DNA of 64,000 nucleotides from VBAU01 sp036005185 (GTDB taxonomy: Bacteria > Bacteroidota > Bacteroidia > Chitinophagales > Chitinophagaceae): NCBI GenBank assembly GCA_036005185.1, contig DASYQS010000049.1:248001-312000 (forward strand). The letters are read 5' to 3'. Below the pieces are notes generated by a model. It had not been told where the DNA came from and ran no database searches. It was given only the letters and a program-made list of their open reading frames with translations. Position numbers and translations under genes: made by a program. Below are positions 1 to 9,337 of the stretch, one piece after another; within the stretch, counting starts at the first letter, position 1; each line of letters starts with the position of its first letter.

Positions 1-1785
1 CAAAATGTTGCTCTTACACAGTTTATTCCTTTTGCAGGTTATCAATATCAAATAATAGTAGAAGATCAAGCCGGTCAACAACAGACCATCAATTTACCGC
101 CAGCAGCTTCATCAGGCGCTCACTTAGAAGTTTATAATTTCAATGATTCAATTCAATATATTATACGCTTCAAAAATATTCCCGGTTCGGGCAAAGGATA
201 TAAACTGATTGGAACTATAAATGATGAAATAGTTTATGAAGCAATGATCAGACGATCGGATTCTGCCTTGAGTCGCTTTATACCTGCGGCTAATCTCTAT
301 AATGGCATTTTACGTATTACATTATTTGATGAGGAAGATCATGCAGTCGCTGAAAGGCTTTGCTTTGTAAAGCCAACAACTCTCACAATAAAAACGCCGG
401 TTTTTACTGATAAAAAACTAAATGGGGCACCGCGAAGCTTTAATGTGTTGCAATTTCAGTCCGATACAGTTGAAAATCCCCTTTCAGTAGTGGTTCTTGA
501 TGCAGATACGAAAGATCCACTTGAAGATGAGAATTTTTTAAGTGCATTATGGCTCAATGGCGATCTTTCAAAACCAATCGAGAAGTCTGCACAATATTTT
601 AAGAACCCAGTCCCTCATTCTGCCGCAGCACTGGATGCGGTGCTAATTTCAGAAACATGGAAAGGTTTTAGCTGGAAAGACATCCTTAATCACAAATTTC
701 CTTCAATAAAACATTTGCCCGACAATTATATTTCTTATAAGGGAACCGTTTTTAGAAATAAAAAACTGGTTACAAATGAAAACGTAAATCTCTTTTTTTA
801 TTTCCCCGATAGCAGTAAGCAGTTTGTACAAGCAAAAACTGACAATATGGGAAGCTTTGGCCTATCACATCTTTTTTTCTATGACACAGCTAAAGTTTTT
901 TATCAACTTAATCAAAAAAAAGAAGCTGCAAAAGATATCAATATACAATTTGAAATGGTGAATAAGCCAGTCCCCTATCAACAATTTTTTCCCCCAACAA
1001 CTTATGCTCTTGTTGACAGACAAGCAAATGATCAGCAGCCAGAAATAGTAACCAGGGCAATAAACACATTAAATAATCGCCAATTTATTGATGATAAGTA
1101 TAAGCTCTTAGAAGAAGTAAAAGTGAAGGCTAAAGCAAAGAATGCAACGCAAAAACTAGAAGAACAATTAAGCAGTGGTGCATTCAGAAGTTTTAATGAA
1201 ACTGTTTTTGATTTTGTGAATGGAGAACAGCACGCTGAAGGATATACAAATATTCTTCAATGGCTGCAAGGCAGAGTGGCAGGATTGCAGGTAACTATGG
1301 GTGATAATGGAGACCTCGTTCCGGTAATTCGCGGATCGCAAGTAGGCATTTACATTGATGAAATGCGATCTGATGCCTCCATGCTAAATGGATTTTCAGT
1401 GAGCGATATTGCAATGGTGAAAGTGATTAAAGGATTTTTTGCTGGAGGAATCGGTGGAGGCGGGGGCGGAGCCGTTCTTATTTATACAAAAAGAGGAGAT
1501 TTGCGAACGGCAAATCATGAACCTTCTTTAAATCACAGTGTGTTAAAAGGCTATGATAAATTTCAAACTTTTCCATTACCTGATTATAGCGAAGATATTT
1601 ACCGCCAAACGAAAAAAGATACAAGAGACATTTTATATTGGAATGCTTTTGCCGTTTCAGAAAATGGCCAATTCCGTGTTCCAATTCGCTTTTATAATAA
1701 TGATAGAGCTAAAGAATTTCGCGTGACCATTATTGGTTTTTCTATAAATGGTGAGCCCGTTTATTATAACGGAATATTAAAGTAA
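1..1785 (+). CDS. TonB-dependent receptor plug-domain surface protein (C-terminal part)
   Basis: The reading frame is open from base 1 through the stop at 1785, so the gene begins upstream of the window; the first internal ATG (244) is not the real start. The visible part begins with beta-rich sequence of the macroglobulin/carboxypeptidase-regulatory kind. Near its end is a TonB-receptor plug-like segment: WLQGRVAGLQV, then VIRGS, IYIDE and a glycine run ahead of VLIYTKRGD. Bacteroidota have a family of large exported proteins of this layout, with beta domains plus a plug and no 22-strand barrel. The downstream gene repeats the plug part. Substrate and partner are unknown. The family call is fairly secure; the role is not. 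Confidence 0.75.
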   Translation, partial: QNVALTQFIPFAGYQYQIIVEDQAGQQQTINLPPAASSGAHLEVYNFNDSIQYIIRFKNIPGSGKGYKLIGTINDEIVYEAMIRRSDSALSRFIPAANLYNGILRITLFDEEDHAVAERLCFVKPTTLTIKTPVFTDKKLNGAPRSFNVLQFQSDTVENPLSVVVLDADTKDPLEDENFLSALWLNGDLSKPIEKSAQYFKNPVPHSAAALDAVLISETWKGFSWKDILNHKFPSIKHLPDNYISYKGTVFRNKKLVTNENVNLFFYFPDSSKQFVQAKTDNMGSFGLSHLFFYDTAKVFYQLNQKKEAAKDINIQFEMVNKPVPYQQFFPPTTYALVDRQANDQQPEIVTRAINTLNNRQFIDDKYKLLEEVKVKAKAKNATQKLEEQLSSGAFRSFNETVFDFVNGEQHAEGYTNILQWLQGRVAGLQVTMGDNGDLVPVIRGSQVGIYIDEMRSDASMLNGFSVSDIAMVKVIKGFFAGGIGGGGGGAVLIYTKRGDLRTANHEPSLNHSVLKGYDKFQTFPLPDYSEDIYRQTKKDTRDILYWNAFAVSENGQFRVPIRFYNNDRAKEFRVTIIGFSINGEPVYYNGILK

Positions 1786-1879
1786 TCCTTTTATTCCGGC
1801 ATGTTTCTTTCTTATTTTTAAAATAACTTAACTATCTGCTAACACTATCTTGTTGTAACTTGAATAAGGAGGAAAGGAT

Positions 1880-2359
1880 ATGAAAAAGACAAGCATTTTA
1901 ATTTTTGCTCTCATTTGTTGCATTACCACTTTCGCACAACGTTATACAGGAAAAAATAATATATCTCCACAGGAAAAATTGAACAATGAATATTGTACCG
2001 GCCTATTCAAAGCTTACGATGGTACTATTATCGATCTGTTGAATGATAATGAAAGTGCAAATAGCTATTTAAATATTTTAGACTGGTTACAAGGCCGAAT
2101 AGCTGGATTGCAGATTTATTATACTCGCTTTGGAACTCCCGTACCATTTATTCGCAACAGCAGGGCCAGCCTTTTTGTAGATGAGATACCTGTTGATCCA
2201 GGTTTTTTAAAAATGTTGCCTGTTTCTGATATCGCAATGGTAAAAATCATTAAACAGCCCTTTGCGGGAGCGATTGGTAATGGCGGAGGCGGAACTATAG
2301 CCATATACACAATAAAAGGCGATGATGAAGAGGAAGAAGAAATTAAACCAGAAAAATAG
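1880..2359 (+). CDS. Small secreted stand-alone TonB plug-like protein
   Basis: 159 residues with a signal peptide (MKKTSILIFALICCITTFAQ) followed by a plug-like domain. The core WLQGRIAGLQI, FIRNS, LFVDEIPVD, VSDIAMVKIIK and a glycine-rich turn before IAIYTIKGD match the end of the preceding gene almost motif for motif, so it is a paralogous plug domain without the rest of the protein. It ends in an acidic tail (DDEEEEEIKPEK). The start is supported by an unusually good Shine-Dalgarno sequence for this phylum (AGGAGG, about 8 bases before ATG). Probably periplasmic or outer-membrane associated; function unknown. Confidence 0.75.
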   Translation: MKKTSILIFALICCITTFAQRYTGKNNISPQEKLNNEYCTGLFKAYDGTIIDLLNDNESANSYLNILDWLQGRIAGLQIYYTRFGTPVPFIRNSRASLFVDEIPVDPGFLKMLPVSDIAMVKIIKQPFAGAIGNGGGGTIAIYTIKGDDEEEEEIKPEK

Positions 2360-2401
2360 TCTGCCTAATTTCTACCTCATGACAGCAATAAACTCACAAC
2401 A

Positions 2402-3721
2402 TTAAAGATCAAACATCCCTTTATTCAACTGCTGAAGTATTTGTGTTTTATAGGCGGCAGGAACCAATAATGAAATATTATGCGGGCTGCCCCCATAAGA
2501 AACCATTCTCACCGGTATATTCTGAATTGATTCAAATAACTTTTTCACAATATTGGTTGTTTGAGAAATCTCATTTCCAACTACTGAAACGATCACTTGG
2601 TTCTCATCTATCTCAATAACACCAAACGGATCAAGCTCCCTTTGAATCTCTTTCAGATGCGTTGCATTATCGATCGTTAATGATATGGCCACTTCAGAGG
2701 TAGTGACCATGTCTATAGACGTTCTATATTTTTCAAACACCTCAAATACTTTTCTCAAAAAACCATAAGCCAGCAACATGCGGCTGCTCTTGATGCGGAT
2801 CGCAATAATATTATCTTTTGCAGCTACCGCCTTTACACCAACTGAACCTGCTTCTTCAACAATCAATGTTCCCTTTGCTTCAGGTTGCATTGTATTTAAT
2901 AGCTTTACCGGAATTTTATACTGCTGTGCCGGCCATATGGATGCAGGATGCAAAATTTTAGCACCGAAATAAGCAAGCTCAGCCGCTTCTTCAAAGCTCA
3001 ATTGTTCCACTGGTTTTGTTCGCTTTACAATTCTGGGGTCGTTATTGTGCATGCCATCAATATCTGTCCAGATTTCACAAGCAGAAGCATTAATGGCTGC
3101 AGCGATTAATGAAGCTGAATAATCACTTCCTCCTCTTTTTAAATTGTCAACTTCGCCTCTTGCATTACGGCATATATATCCTTGAGTAACGAACAATTTT
3201 TTCTTCGGATATTGACCCAGCAACTGCGTCAGCTTTACTTTAATACTGCCAATCTGCGGTTCATCATTATAATCAATGGTCATAAACTCAAGAGCAGGCA
3301 GTAATACATGATCAATGGCTTGCTCTTCCAAGTAAGTAGAGTATAATTTTGTCGAAAGCAATTCCCCTTGAGCAAGTATATCTTTACTCAACGCTTCACT
3401 AAAAGAAATCTTTAAAATAATATTTAGAAATTCGAAATGCTCAGCTATAATTGCATTTGCCTTTTGAATAGCAGCTTGTTCTTTGACTAGTTCTTTTATA
3501 AAGTCATGATAATGCTGCTCTAACTTATCAATATTTTGTTTGGCCGTAGTCCTGTCGCCCTTAGCAATGTTGTAAATAATTTCTACCAATGCATTGGTAG
3601 TACCCGACAACGCGGATAGCACGATAATTATAGGCTCTTTTTGGGAGGTAACCAGTGACGCAATGTGATGCATCCGTTCAGGTTTGCCGACGGAAGTACC
3701 TCCAAACTTCATTATTTTCAT
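2402..3721 (-). CDS. lysC: Aspartate kinase
   Basis: 439 residues. Catalyses ATP-dependent phosphorylation of aspartate, the first step toward lysine/diaminopimelate, threonine and methionine. The N-terminal amino-acid-kinase domain starts with KFGGTSVG and has RGGSDYSA near residue 200 and TDIDGMHNNDPR after it. The C-terminal third has two ACT-like regulatory segments (TSEVAISLTID; VSVVGNEI). Length fits a monofunctional enzyme; no homoserine dehydrogenase domain follows. A TATCTTTG promoter lies about 50 bases upstream, with an intervening leader containing a CTCC/GGAG palindrome. Convergent with the plug mini-protein gene. Confidence 0.93.
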   Translation of the reverse strand: MKIMKFGGTSVGKPERMHHIASLVTSQKEPIIIVLSALSGTTNALVEIIYNIAKGDRTTAKQNIDKLEQHYHDFIKELVKEQAAIQKANAIIAEHFEFLNIILKISFSEALSKDILAQGELLSTKLYSTYLEEQAIDHVLLPALEFMTIDYNDEPQIGSIKVKLTQLLGQYPKKKLFVTQGYICRNARGEVDNLKRGGSDYSASLIAAAINASACEIWTDIDGMHNNDPRIVKRTKPVEQLSFEEAAELAYFGAKILHPASIWPAQQYKIPVKLLNTMQPEAKGTLIVEEAGSVGVKAVAAKDNIIAIRIKSSRMLLAYGFLRKVFEVFEKYRTSIDMVTTSEVAISLTIDNATHLKEIQRELDPFGVIEIDENQVIVSVVGNEISQTTNIVKKLFESIQNIPVRMVSYGGSPHNISLLVPAAYKTQILQQLNKGMFDL

Positions 3722-3770
3722 AAACTGCTCCGGCTCCTTTAAAGGGAGTTAATTAAAATTTTTTGGAGTG

Positions 3771-3778
3771 CAAAGATA
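3771..3778 (-). promoter_or_regulatory. -7 promoter box of lysC
   Basis: On the minus strand this reads TATCTTTG, a full match to the Bacteroidota -7 consensus TAnnTTTG. It lies about 50 bases before the lysC ATG, giving a leader of roughly 40 bases. I do not see a clear -33 TTG at the usual distance. Confidence 0.6.
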
Positions 3779-3811
3779 ATGGCAGAAACAATCTTTTACT
3801 AATCTGTTCGA

Positions 3812-4678
3812 TCATTTGGTGTAAAAGAATAACCCTTTTCGACTCGCAGTTAAATTAAGCAAATCATCTTTTTTTACTGTCAATGGGTAGCCGTCCGGGC
3901 GATAGCTATAGGAATACTGAAGATGTTGCTTGGGGTTTACCAGCCTTGTGAAGCGGGTATCTTCAGTGATATTATTTTTTTGTGCATTAAAAGAATTGAA
4001 TAAATGTTCGTAAATAATCGGATAATGAATATCTGCATTGTACAAGGGATTTACTTTATTGTCGCATTTCAATTGGATATTATCCGTTATGGCATTTTGG
4101 GGATCATACTGACTAATAATGTTTCCGTTTTGACGAGTTATCGTTAACGTAGCGGAATCACTATAAATGCTTGTTCCATTAATCTCTTTCAACTTCACAA
4201 AAACGCTACTCCCACTAACGGAAAAAGAAACGGTGTTTGTGAATAAAAGTTCATTATTATCTACTCTGTAATTAACTGATGAATCTGAACGGACAAGTCC
4301 ATTGCTGTAAGTATAAAAACTTGTGTCTACATACGTGACTCCTTCCTGGTTAAGCTCGATTGTTTTATATGGCAAACGTTCATTACCAGAATAAAAGAAT
4401 TCTGTAGTGATATTATATACAGTCGTGCTTGGTTGGCCGGGAAATTTTTTCACTTGAGTAATTTGCTTTATCCTCTTTAAATTATCATAAGAAAATGTAT
4501 AGATGCTTGTAGTATCTTGCCCAGATGGAAATGCTGTATCTAATTCAATATATTTTGATAAAACCGTACTATCATTTTTGACAGTACCTAATAAAATATC
4601 GCTGGCAATTTCTTTTTGGCAAGAAAAAAATAACAGGCTGGGCAGCGTAATGCCGAAAATAGATAGAAAGAGTTTCAT
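3812..4678 (-). CDS. Hypothetical lipoprotein
   Basis: 288 residues. The N-terminus is a lipoprotein signal with lipobox LFFSC at about residues 16-20, so the mature protein is probably lipid-anchored, in the outer membrane given the phylum. The rest is rich in Ser/Thr/Tyr/Asn and alternating beta pattern, with YxYxxNGL- and YDNLKRI-like stretches reminiscent of YD-type or DUF4595-like lipoproteins. I do not recognise a precise family. It stands alone between lysC and the dehydrogenase gene, on the same strand as both. Confidence 0.7.
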   Translation of the reverse strand: MKLFLSIFGITLPSLLFFSCQKEIASDILLGTVKNDSTVLSKYIELDTAFPSGQDTTSIYTFSYDNLKRIKQITQVKKFPGQPSTTVYNITTEFFYSGNERLPYKTIELNQEGVTYVDTSFYTYSNGLVRSDSSVNYRVDNNELLFTNTVSFSVSGSSVFVKLKEINGTSIYSDSATLTITRQNGNIISQYDPQNAITDNIQLKCDNKVNPLYNADIHYPIIYEHLFNSFNAQKNNITEDTRFTRLVNPKQHLQYSYSYRPDGYPLTVKKDDLLNLTASRKGLFFYTK

Positions 4679-4727
4679 AAGTTAGCTATAGGATAAAGAT
4701 AAAGAGAATGGTTTTTGTTTGATTCAG

Positions 4728-5816
4728 CTACAGATCAATAAATGTGATTTCAAATTTTTCGGCAAGAAATCTTAAATCTTGTATTACAGGTTTCAATAAT
4801 GGAATGCCATCTTTCATTCTTAGTTTTTCCATTTCTCTTTCCGGATCTCCCGGTATTAAAACTTTTTGTTGGGTCTCGACTGTTTTAGCTGATCGAAAAC
4901 GCTTTATCCATTTGTCCATATTTTTTTTAAACTCATCGGCTGGTCTGAAAGCATCAACTCGCATGGCACCAAAAAAATGGCCAATACCCTTACCGGGCTG
5001 TTCATCAGGCAAAGGCACATAAGCAGGAAATGGCGGCACCCATGGTCCATAATTAGCGCCGCTTAGTACGGCCGACAAAATATCAACAATGGCTCCCAGT
5101 GCATATCCCTTGTGACTGCCATGTTCTCTGTCTCCTCCAAGTGGCAATAGTGCACCTCCAGCTTTTAATTCATGCGGATTAGTTGAGGGGTTTCCTTGCC
5201 TATCTTGTATCCAACCCAGTGGAGCTACACCATTTTTACGTTGCAGAATTTCAAGTTTACCATTTGCCGCAGTAGTAGTTGCCATATCAGCCACAAATGC
5301 AGGTTCATCGCCGGCGGGTATTGCCACACAAATTGGGTTTGTTCCTAATAAACGTTCTACAGAAAATGTTGGAGCTACCAAAGGGCTTGCATTTGTTAGC
5401 GCAATACCGATCATATCATGAGGCAAAGCCATCATGGCATGGTAACCAGCAATTCCGAAGTGATTACTGTTCTGTACGCTCACCCAACCCGTTCCAACAT
5501 TCTTAGCTTTTTCAATAGCTACCTGCATGGCAACCGGAGCCACAACTAATCCCAATCCACTGTCTCCATCTATTACGGCTGTTGAGGGAGTTTCATGAAT
5601 AATTTTTATAGTTGGAGCTGTGTTGATCCTTTTCACGTCCCATAACCTAACATAACCGCTTAATCTTGCTACGCCGTGCGAATCAATGCCACGAAGATCG
5701 GCAGACAATAATACCTTTGCCCCCGTTTGAGCATCGTTTGCAGGACAGCCAATTTTTTGTAGGATGGTTTTTGTGAAATCGAATAATTGTTGATAAGCAA
5801 AAACTTGTTCAGGCAT
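4728..5816 (-). CDS. Malate/L-lactate (Ldh) family NAD(P)-dependent dehydrogenase
   Basis: About 362 residues. Family motifs visible: LLSADLRGIDSHGVARL near the N-terminus, VQNSNHFGIAGYHAM in the middle, LLGTNPICVAIP, and GSHKGYALG toward the C-terminus. Members oxidise 2-hydroxy acids such as malate, lactate or ureidoglycolate with NAD(P) in the cytosol; the substrate here cannot be told. The frame extends 11 codons upstream of the ATG at 5816, but those codons fall in an intergenic CAAG-type repeat and the family begins at the chosen Met. A TATTTTTG promoter box lies only 3 bases before this ATG, suggesting a leaderless message. Confidence 0.85.
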   Translation of the reverse strand: MPEQVFAYQQLFDFTKTILQKIGCPANDAQTGAKVLLSADLRGIDSHGVARLSGYVRLWDVKRINTAPTIKIIHETPSTAVIDGDSGLGLVVAPVAMQVAIEKAKNVGTGWVSVQNSNHFGIAGYHAMMALPHDMIGIALTNASPLVAPTFSVERLLGTNPICVAIPAGDEPAFVADMATTTAANGKLEILQRKNGVAPLGWIQDRQGNPSTNPHELKAGGALLPLGGDREHGSHKGYALGAIVDILSAVLSGANYGPWVPPFPAYVPLPDEQPGKGIGHFFGAMRVDAFRPADEFKKNMDKWIKRFRSAKTVETQQKVLIPGDPEREMEKLRMKDGIPLLKPVIQDLRFLAEKFEITFIDL

Positions 5817-5819
5817 TAG

Positions 5820-5827
5820 CAAAAATA
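5820..5827 (-). promoter_or_regulatory. -7 promoter box abutting the Ldh start codon
   Basis: Minus strand TATTTTTG, a perfect TAnnTTTG, separated from the ATG at 5816 by three bases (CTA). Initiation at the normal distance would fall at or inside the start codon, so the transcript would be leaderless. Confidence 0.45.
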
Positions 5828-5828
5828 A

Positions 5829-5911
5829 GATACAAGGCACAAGGATCAAGATTCAAGGTACAAAGTAGGAAAGCGGTTGTATAAATCTTGTGTCTAGTAC
5901 CTTGTTCCTTC
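5829..5911. repeat. Intergenic CAAG-type mosaic repeat
   Basis: Short degenerate units (ACAAGGCACAAG, GATCAAGATTCAAGGTAC) are followed by their inverted counterpart (GTACCTTGTTCCTT). The same CTTGTATCTTGTGCCTTG theme recurs inside the aminotransferase gene near 46.6 kb. It accounts for the spurious N-terminal extension of the neighbouring Ldh reading frame. Confidence 0.6.
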
Positions 5912-5913
5912 AA

Positions 5914-5940
5914 TAAAAAAACCTCCCAAAAATGAGAGGT
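5914..5940 (-). terminator. Rho-independent terminator after ssb
   Basis: On the minus strand ACCTC and GAGGT form a stem around about 10 bases, immediately followed by a run of seven T. It lies 25-50 bases after the ssb stop codon. Confidence 0.65.
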
Positions 5941-5964
5941 CTTTGTTAACATTAATTGTAAGTT

Positions 5965-6393
5965 TTAGAACGGAAGGTCATCAACGGGTTCATTGATGTC
6001 AGCCGCATTTGGAATAGATGTTTTCGATGAAGAATACGATTCAGCACTAGCCATTGCTGTAGCTCCACCATTTTCTCCTCGTCCACCAAGCAGTTGAATT
6101 TCACGTACCCTTAATGATAGTGAAGCTCCTGCTGTTCCATCATTTCTCGTAAAGGTTCTTACTTCTGGCGTGCCTTCAACAAAAACCTGTTTTCCTTTTG
6201 TAAGGTAGGGAGAGATCGCAGTGCGATCAGTCCAGTAAGCGCAATCAACCCAGGTTGTTCTTTCCTGATTATTACCTTGGCTGTCACGAAACTTTTCAGT
6301 GTGTGCCACTGTAAAGTTGATTACATTTTTACCATTCACTGTATTCACGATACAGTCTTTTCCTAAATTTCCGATAACTTGTAACTTGATCAT
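5965..6393 (-). CDS. ssb: Single-stranded DNA-binding protein
   Basis: 142 residues. OB-fold SSB: MIKLQVIGNLGKD at the N-terminus, FTVAHTEKF, WVDCAYW, GKQVFVEGTPEVRTF, then a short Gly/Ala/Ser linker and the acidic tip DDLPF that recruits partner proteins. Binds single-stranded DNA during replication, recombination and repair. The frame can be extended three codons to a TTG at 6402, but the ATG at 6393 begins exactly where the family does. A TAAATTTG box ends six bases before it. Confidence 0.93.
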   Translation of the reverse strand: MIKLQVIGNLGKDCIVNTVNGKNVINFTVAHTEKFRDSQGNNQERTTWVDCAYWTDRTAISPYLTKGKQVFVEGTPEVRTFTRNDGTAGASLSLRVREIQLLGGRGENGGATAMASAESYSSSKTSIPNAADINEPVDDLPF

Positions 6394-6399
6394 AGTACT

Positions 6400-6407
6400 C
6401 AAATTTA
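6400..6407 (-). promoter_or_regulatory. -7 promoter box of ssb
   Basis: Minus strand TAAATTTG, full match to TAnnTTTG, six bases before the ssb ATG. The expected transcription start is at or next to the ATG, so the message would be leaderless or nearly so. Confidence 0.5.
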
Positions 6408-6575
6408 AACGTGCGTAATTTTATTAACAAGTGCAAGATAAGGTATTCATTAGGCCATTTCCAATACCATTTTGTGGGTACCTATAATATGTGACAGGCT
6501 TGTGAATAAAATATTTGCGCTTTGGTAACGTGCAACTCTACAGCCGTTCTTTCAATATCTCTTTACCTCTTTGAA

Positions 6576-9152
6576 TCATTCATCTTCAGCACGTGCAGAG
6601 GCGGCATCAATAATTCTTCCAAAAAAAATAGCATTCATAAAAAGTTTTGTTCCCCCAAGCCAGAATGCTCTGAAATTTGGATTATCGGCAATATTGATCA
6701 CTCTTCCATTACCAACTGTATTTACAATCACAGCGGCAGAATTTTTAATTGCATCATAATTTTCTTTGCTTACCCACCCGCTTTGTAAAGGTTTGTCCTT
6801 GTAATAAAATGGAGAGGCATACGGATTTTTACTTTTCTCCATAAAAACTTTATTGGCTTTAAAAAGACTGATTGTTTTTTGATTGTATCCATATGCCAGC
6901 GGATGAGTAAGGTCGGCTTCTGCACCGAAAATGGCTCCGTACACTTGCTGAGCCCCATCTATTTGTTCTCTTGTTGTATAAGGCAACATTCCTGAACTAT
7001 CGACCGGCGATTTTAATTTTTTGAACGCCACATTTGTAATTCCGTTTTGTGAAGCCCAAGTCACAGCTTCTTCAGTTAATATCAACGTTCCTCCATTTTG
7101 TACCCAAGTCTTTAATTTATCTTTATTCATATCAGTATAAGTTCCGCCCACCATAATGATCGTATTATACTTTGAAACGTCGACCCGATTGAAAGTGGAT
7201 ATTTCCAAATGAGTAACCGGCATGTTCATCCGTTGATCCAGTAAGTACCAAACCTCGCCTGCATCGGTTGCATTTACGCCGGGACCAACGAGCATCGCAA
7301 TAGAAGGTTTAGTAACGGAAATAAATTTGCTGCTACCGAGATCAATACCTGAAACTGAAGCGCCGGAATGTATGTCTCTTATAAAAATGTGATATCTTGA
7401 CTCTAAAGCTCTCAATACTTTAAGTAAACTATCAGCATCGACTGCTTGTTGTTGCACAGGAATTATCAACGAACCATAATTAAATTTCTGCGGACTACCC
7501 AAAATCATAGTTTCAAAATCATTTGTAGCCACTCTCGCATTAATACCTTTATTCAGCAATTCATACAAAACAGCAGGAGCATTTATATCGGTCCACTCGA
7601 AGACATAGGCATAATTGCTTTTTTGTACTATTGGAGTAGCGGCCTGAATTTCTTTTGAAAGTAAAGAGGAGGAATAGTTCGCCGCACTAAGCTCCCCATA
7701 AGGAATGCCAAATGCCAATGGCATAGTCCATGATGTGATATCATAAAAAAGACTATCCTTGTAAGAAAGGGTTTTTGAAAATATCGCTTTTATAAGTCGG
7801 TATTGCGGTTGATTAAGAGGTACAATCATTGCTCCATGATCAGCAGAAAATTTAATTCCATTCGCCTGAACATTTTTTGCCAAAAAGTATGTTTCAATTT
7901 TATGCCTATTGAGCATTTGAACAAATTGGGCCATTTTATTGTCATCATCAGGTTCTGCAAACACATAAGCTTTAACCGGGTCAACACCCGCTTCGGTCAT
8001 GGCTGTTTTATAAAAATCTCTCTGCCATGAAAGAAATTCCTTTCTCAAAGTTTTCGCCGCTTCAAGCGTTGATAACATCGTAGTAAATTGATTTTTGATA
8101 GTAAATGGAAAAGTCAGAATTCCATTTGCAGTTTGCTGGGCATGCCCTCTGGATGAGGCTTGTTCAAACAAAATTCCAATTGCTCCATTGATGTCTGGAT
8201 AAGTTGATCCTTTGCCGTAATAAAAATCATCATAGTTTTCTTTTGTAAAATAAAGGGAGCCGATACGGTCTAAAAATTGTGCGTGGAATTTTGCCATTTT
8301 ATTTGTCAGTTCCTGATTCTTCTCTGGTGTTAAAGGATTTACCCGCGATGGCACACCCGGTTGAAAGAAAAATGTTGCATTGCTTCCTTGTTCATGATGA
8401 TCGGTTAAAATATTCGGTTTCCAGAGATGAAACCATTTTAGCCGGTTCTGACTTTCCACGTGCACGGCGGGCAGCCAATCACGATTCAGGTCGAACCAGT
8501 AATGATTGAAACGGCCGCCGGGCCATACTTCGTTGAACTCTCTATCATTTGGATCAGTTACAAGATTTTTGCTTTTATGCTGATTAACCCAGGTTGAAAA
8601 CCGTTGTAGTCCGTCGGGATTAAAAGAAGGATCAAAAAGGATGACTGCATTTTCCAACAATTCATCAATTTGTTTTCCTTGCGCAGCCGCCAAATAATAG
8701 GCACTTACTAAAGCTGCATTTGCCCCACTTGGTTCATTACCATGAATGGAATGACCAATCCAAACCACAATAGGCATGTTATCGATATTTAATGAGGAAG
8801 ACTTTGCGGGATCGGTGAGCATAACATGCTGTAGTCTTATTTCCTCAAGCCTCTGATGATTTTTAGGAGAAGTTATGATCAGTAAAACTTGTGGGCGGCC
8901 TTCATACGTATATCCCATTGTTTCCATTTTCACTCTATCTGGCGCAGCCGCTGCAATGGCTTTCATATAATTTACCAGCCTGTCATGCGTTACGTGCCAC
9001 TCGCCTACTTCATGATAGATGATATCTTTTGGTTTTGGAATAGCGGGATTATAAGAAACACTGTCAGGTAAATAGTATTTGAGATCCTGGGCAAAAGAGG
9101 AATTAAAAAATACTGAAAAAAGAATACAAAATAGAAAGCAAATCTTTCTCAT
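6576..9152 (-). CDS. M14-family zinc carboxypeptidase-like peptidase (exported)
   Basis: 858 residues with a signal peptide (cleavage near SSFAQ, residue 21). Zinc ligands of an M14 peptidase are visible: HGNE at 137-140 (HxxE) and a later His in LTDHHEQGS. Further family marks are YEGRPQ, DPSFNPDGLQR and FDLNRDW. After the roughly 350-residue peptidase domain there is a long C-terminal part with VVGGTYTDMNKDKL and LILTEEAV, resembling the class I glutamine-amidotransferase-like fold often attached to these Bacteroidota peptidases. Probably periplasmic or surface; it may trim C-terminal residues or amidated peptides. It is divergent from guaB. Confidence 0.85.
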   Translation of the reverse strand: MRKICFLFCILFSVFFNSSFAQDLKYYLPDSVSYNPAIPKPKDIIYHEVGEWHVTHDRLVNYMKAIAAAAPDRVKMETMGYTYEGRPQVLLIITSPKNHQRLEEIRLQHVMLTDPAKSSSLNIDNMPIVVWIGHSIHGNEPSGANAALVSAYYLAAAQGKQIDELLENAVILFDPSFNPDGLQRFSTWVNQHKSKNLVTDPNDREFNEVWPGGRFNHYWFDLNRDWLPAVHVESQNRLKWFHLWKPNILTDHHEQGSNATFFFQPGVPSRVNPLTPEKNQELTNKMAKFHAQFLDRIGSLYFTKENYDDFYYGKGSTYPDINGAIGILFEQASSRGHAQQTANGILTFPFTIKNQFTTMLSTLEAAKTLRKEFLSWQRDFYKTAMTEAGVDPVKAYVFAEPDDDNKMAQFVQMLNRHKIETYFLAKNVQANGIKFSADHGAMIVPLNQPQYRLIKAIFSKTLSYKDSLFYDITSWTMPLAFGIPYGELSAANYSSSLLSKEIQAATPIVQKSNYAYVFEWTDINAPAVLYELLNKGINARVATNDFETMILGSPQKFNYGSLIIPVQQQAVDADSLLKVLRALESRYHIFIRDIHSGASVSGIDLGSSKFISVTKPSIAMLVGPGVNATDAGEVWYLLDQRMNMPVTHLEISTFNRVDVSKYNTIIMVGGTYTDMNKDKLKTWVQNGGTLILTEEAVTWASQNGITNVAFKKLKSPVDSSGMLPYTTREQIDGAQQVYGAIFGAEADLTHPLAYGYNQKTISLFKANKVFMEKSKNPYASPFYYKDKPLQSGWVSKENYDAIKNSAAVIVNTVGNGRVINIADNPNFRAFWLGGTKLFMNAIFFGRIIDAASARAEDE

Positions 9153-9326
9153 AAACAGTTTTTAAAAATGAAATTAAGCGATCTTCAAAAAGAATAATCA
9201 TTAACAGTAAAACTTTTTAGACTCTAACTAAATGAACAAATAATTATTTCTTACACCAAACTGCATCCAGTCCGTTATTGATCATCATTATTACCTATTA
9301 TCTTTTATCTATTATTTAAAACCGCC

Positions 9327-9334
9327 TATCTTTG
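9327..9334 (+). promoter_or_regulatory. -7 promoter box abutting guaB
   Basis: TATCTTTG, full TAnnTTTG match, ends three bases before the guaB ATG at 9338. The usual start point would fall within the first codons, implying a leaderless transcript or a downstream true start. Confidence 0.5.
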
Positions 9335-9337
9335 CAC

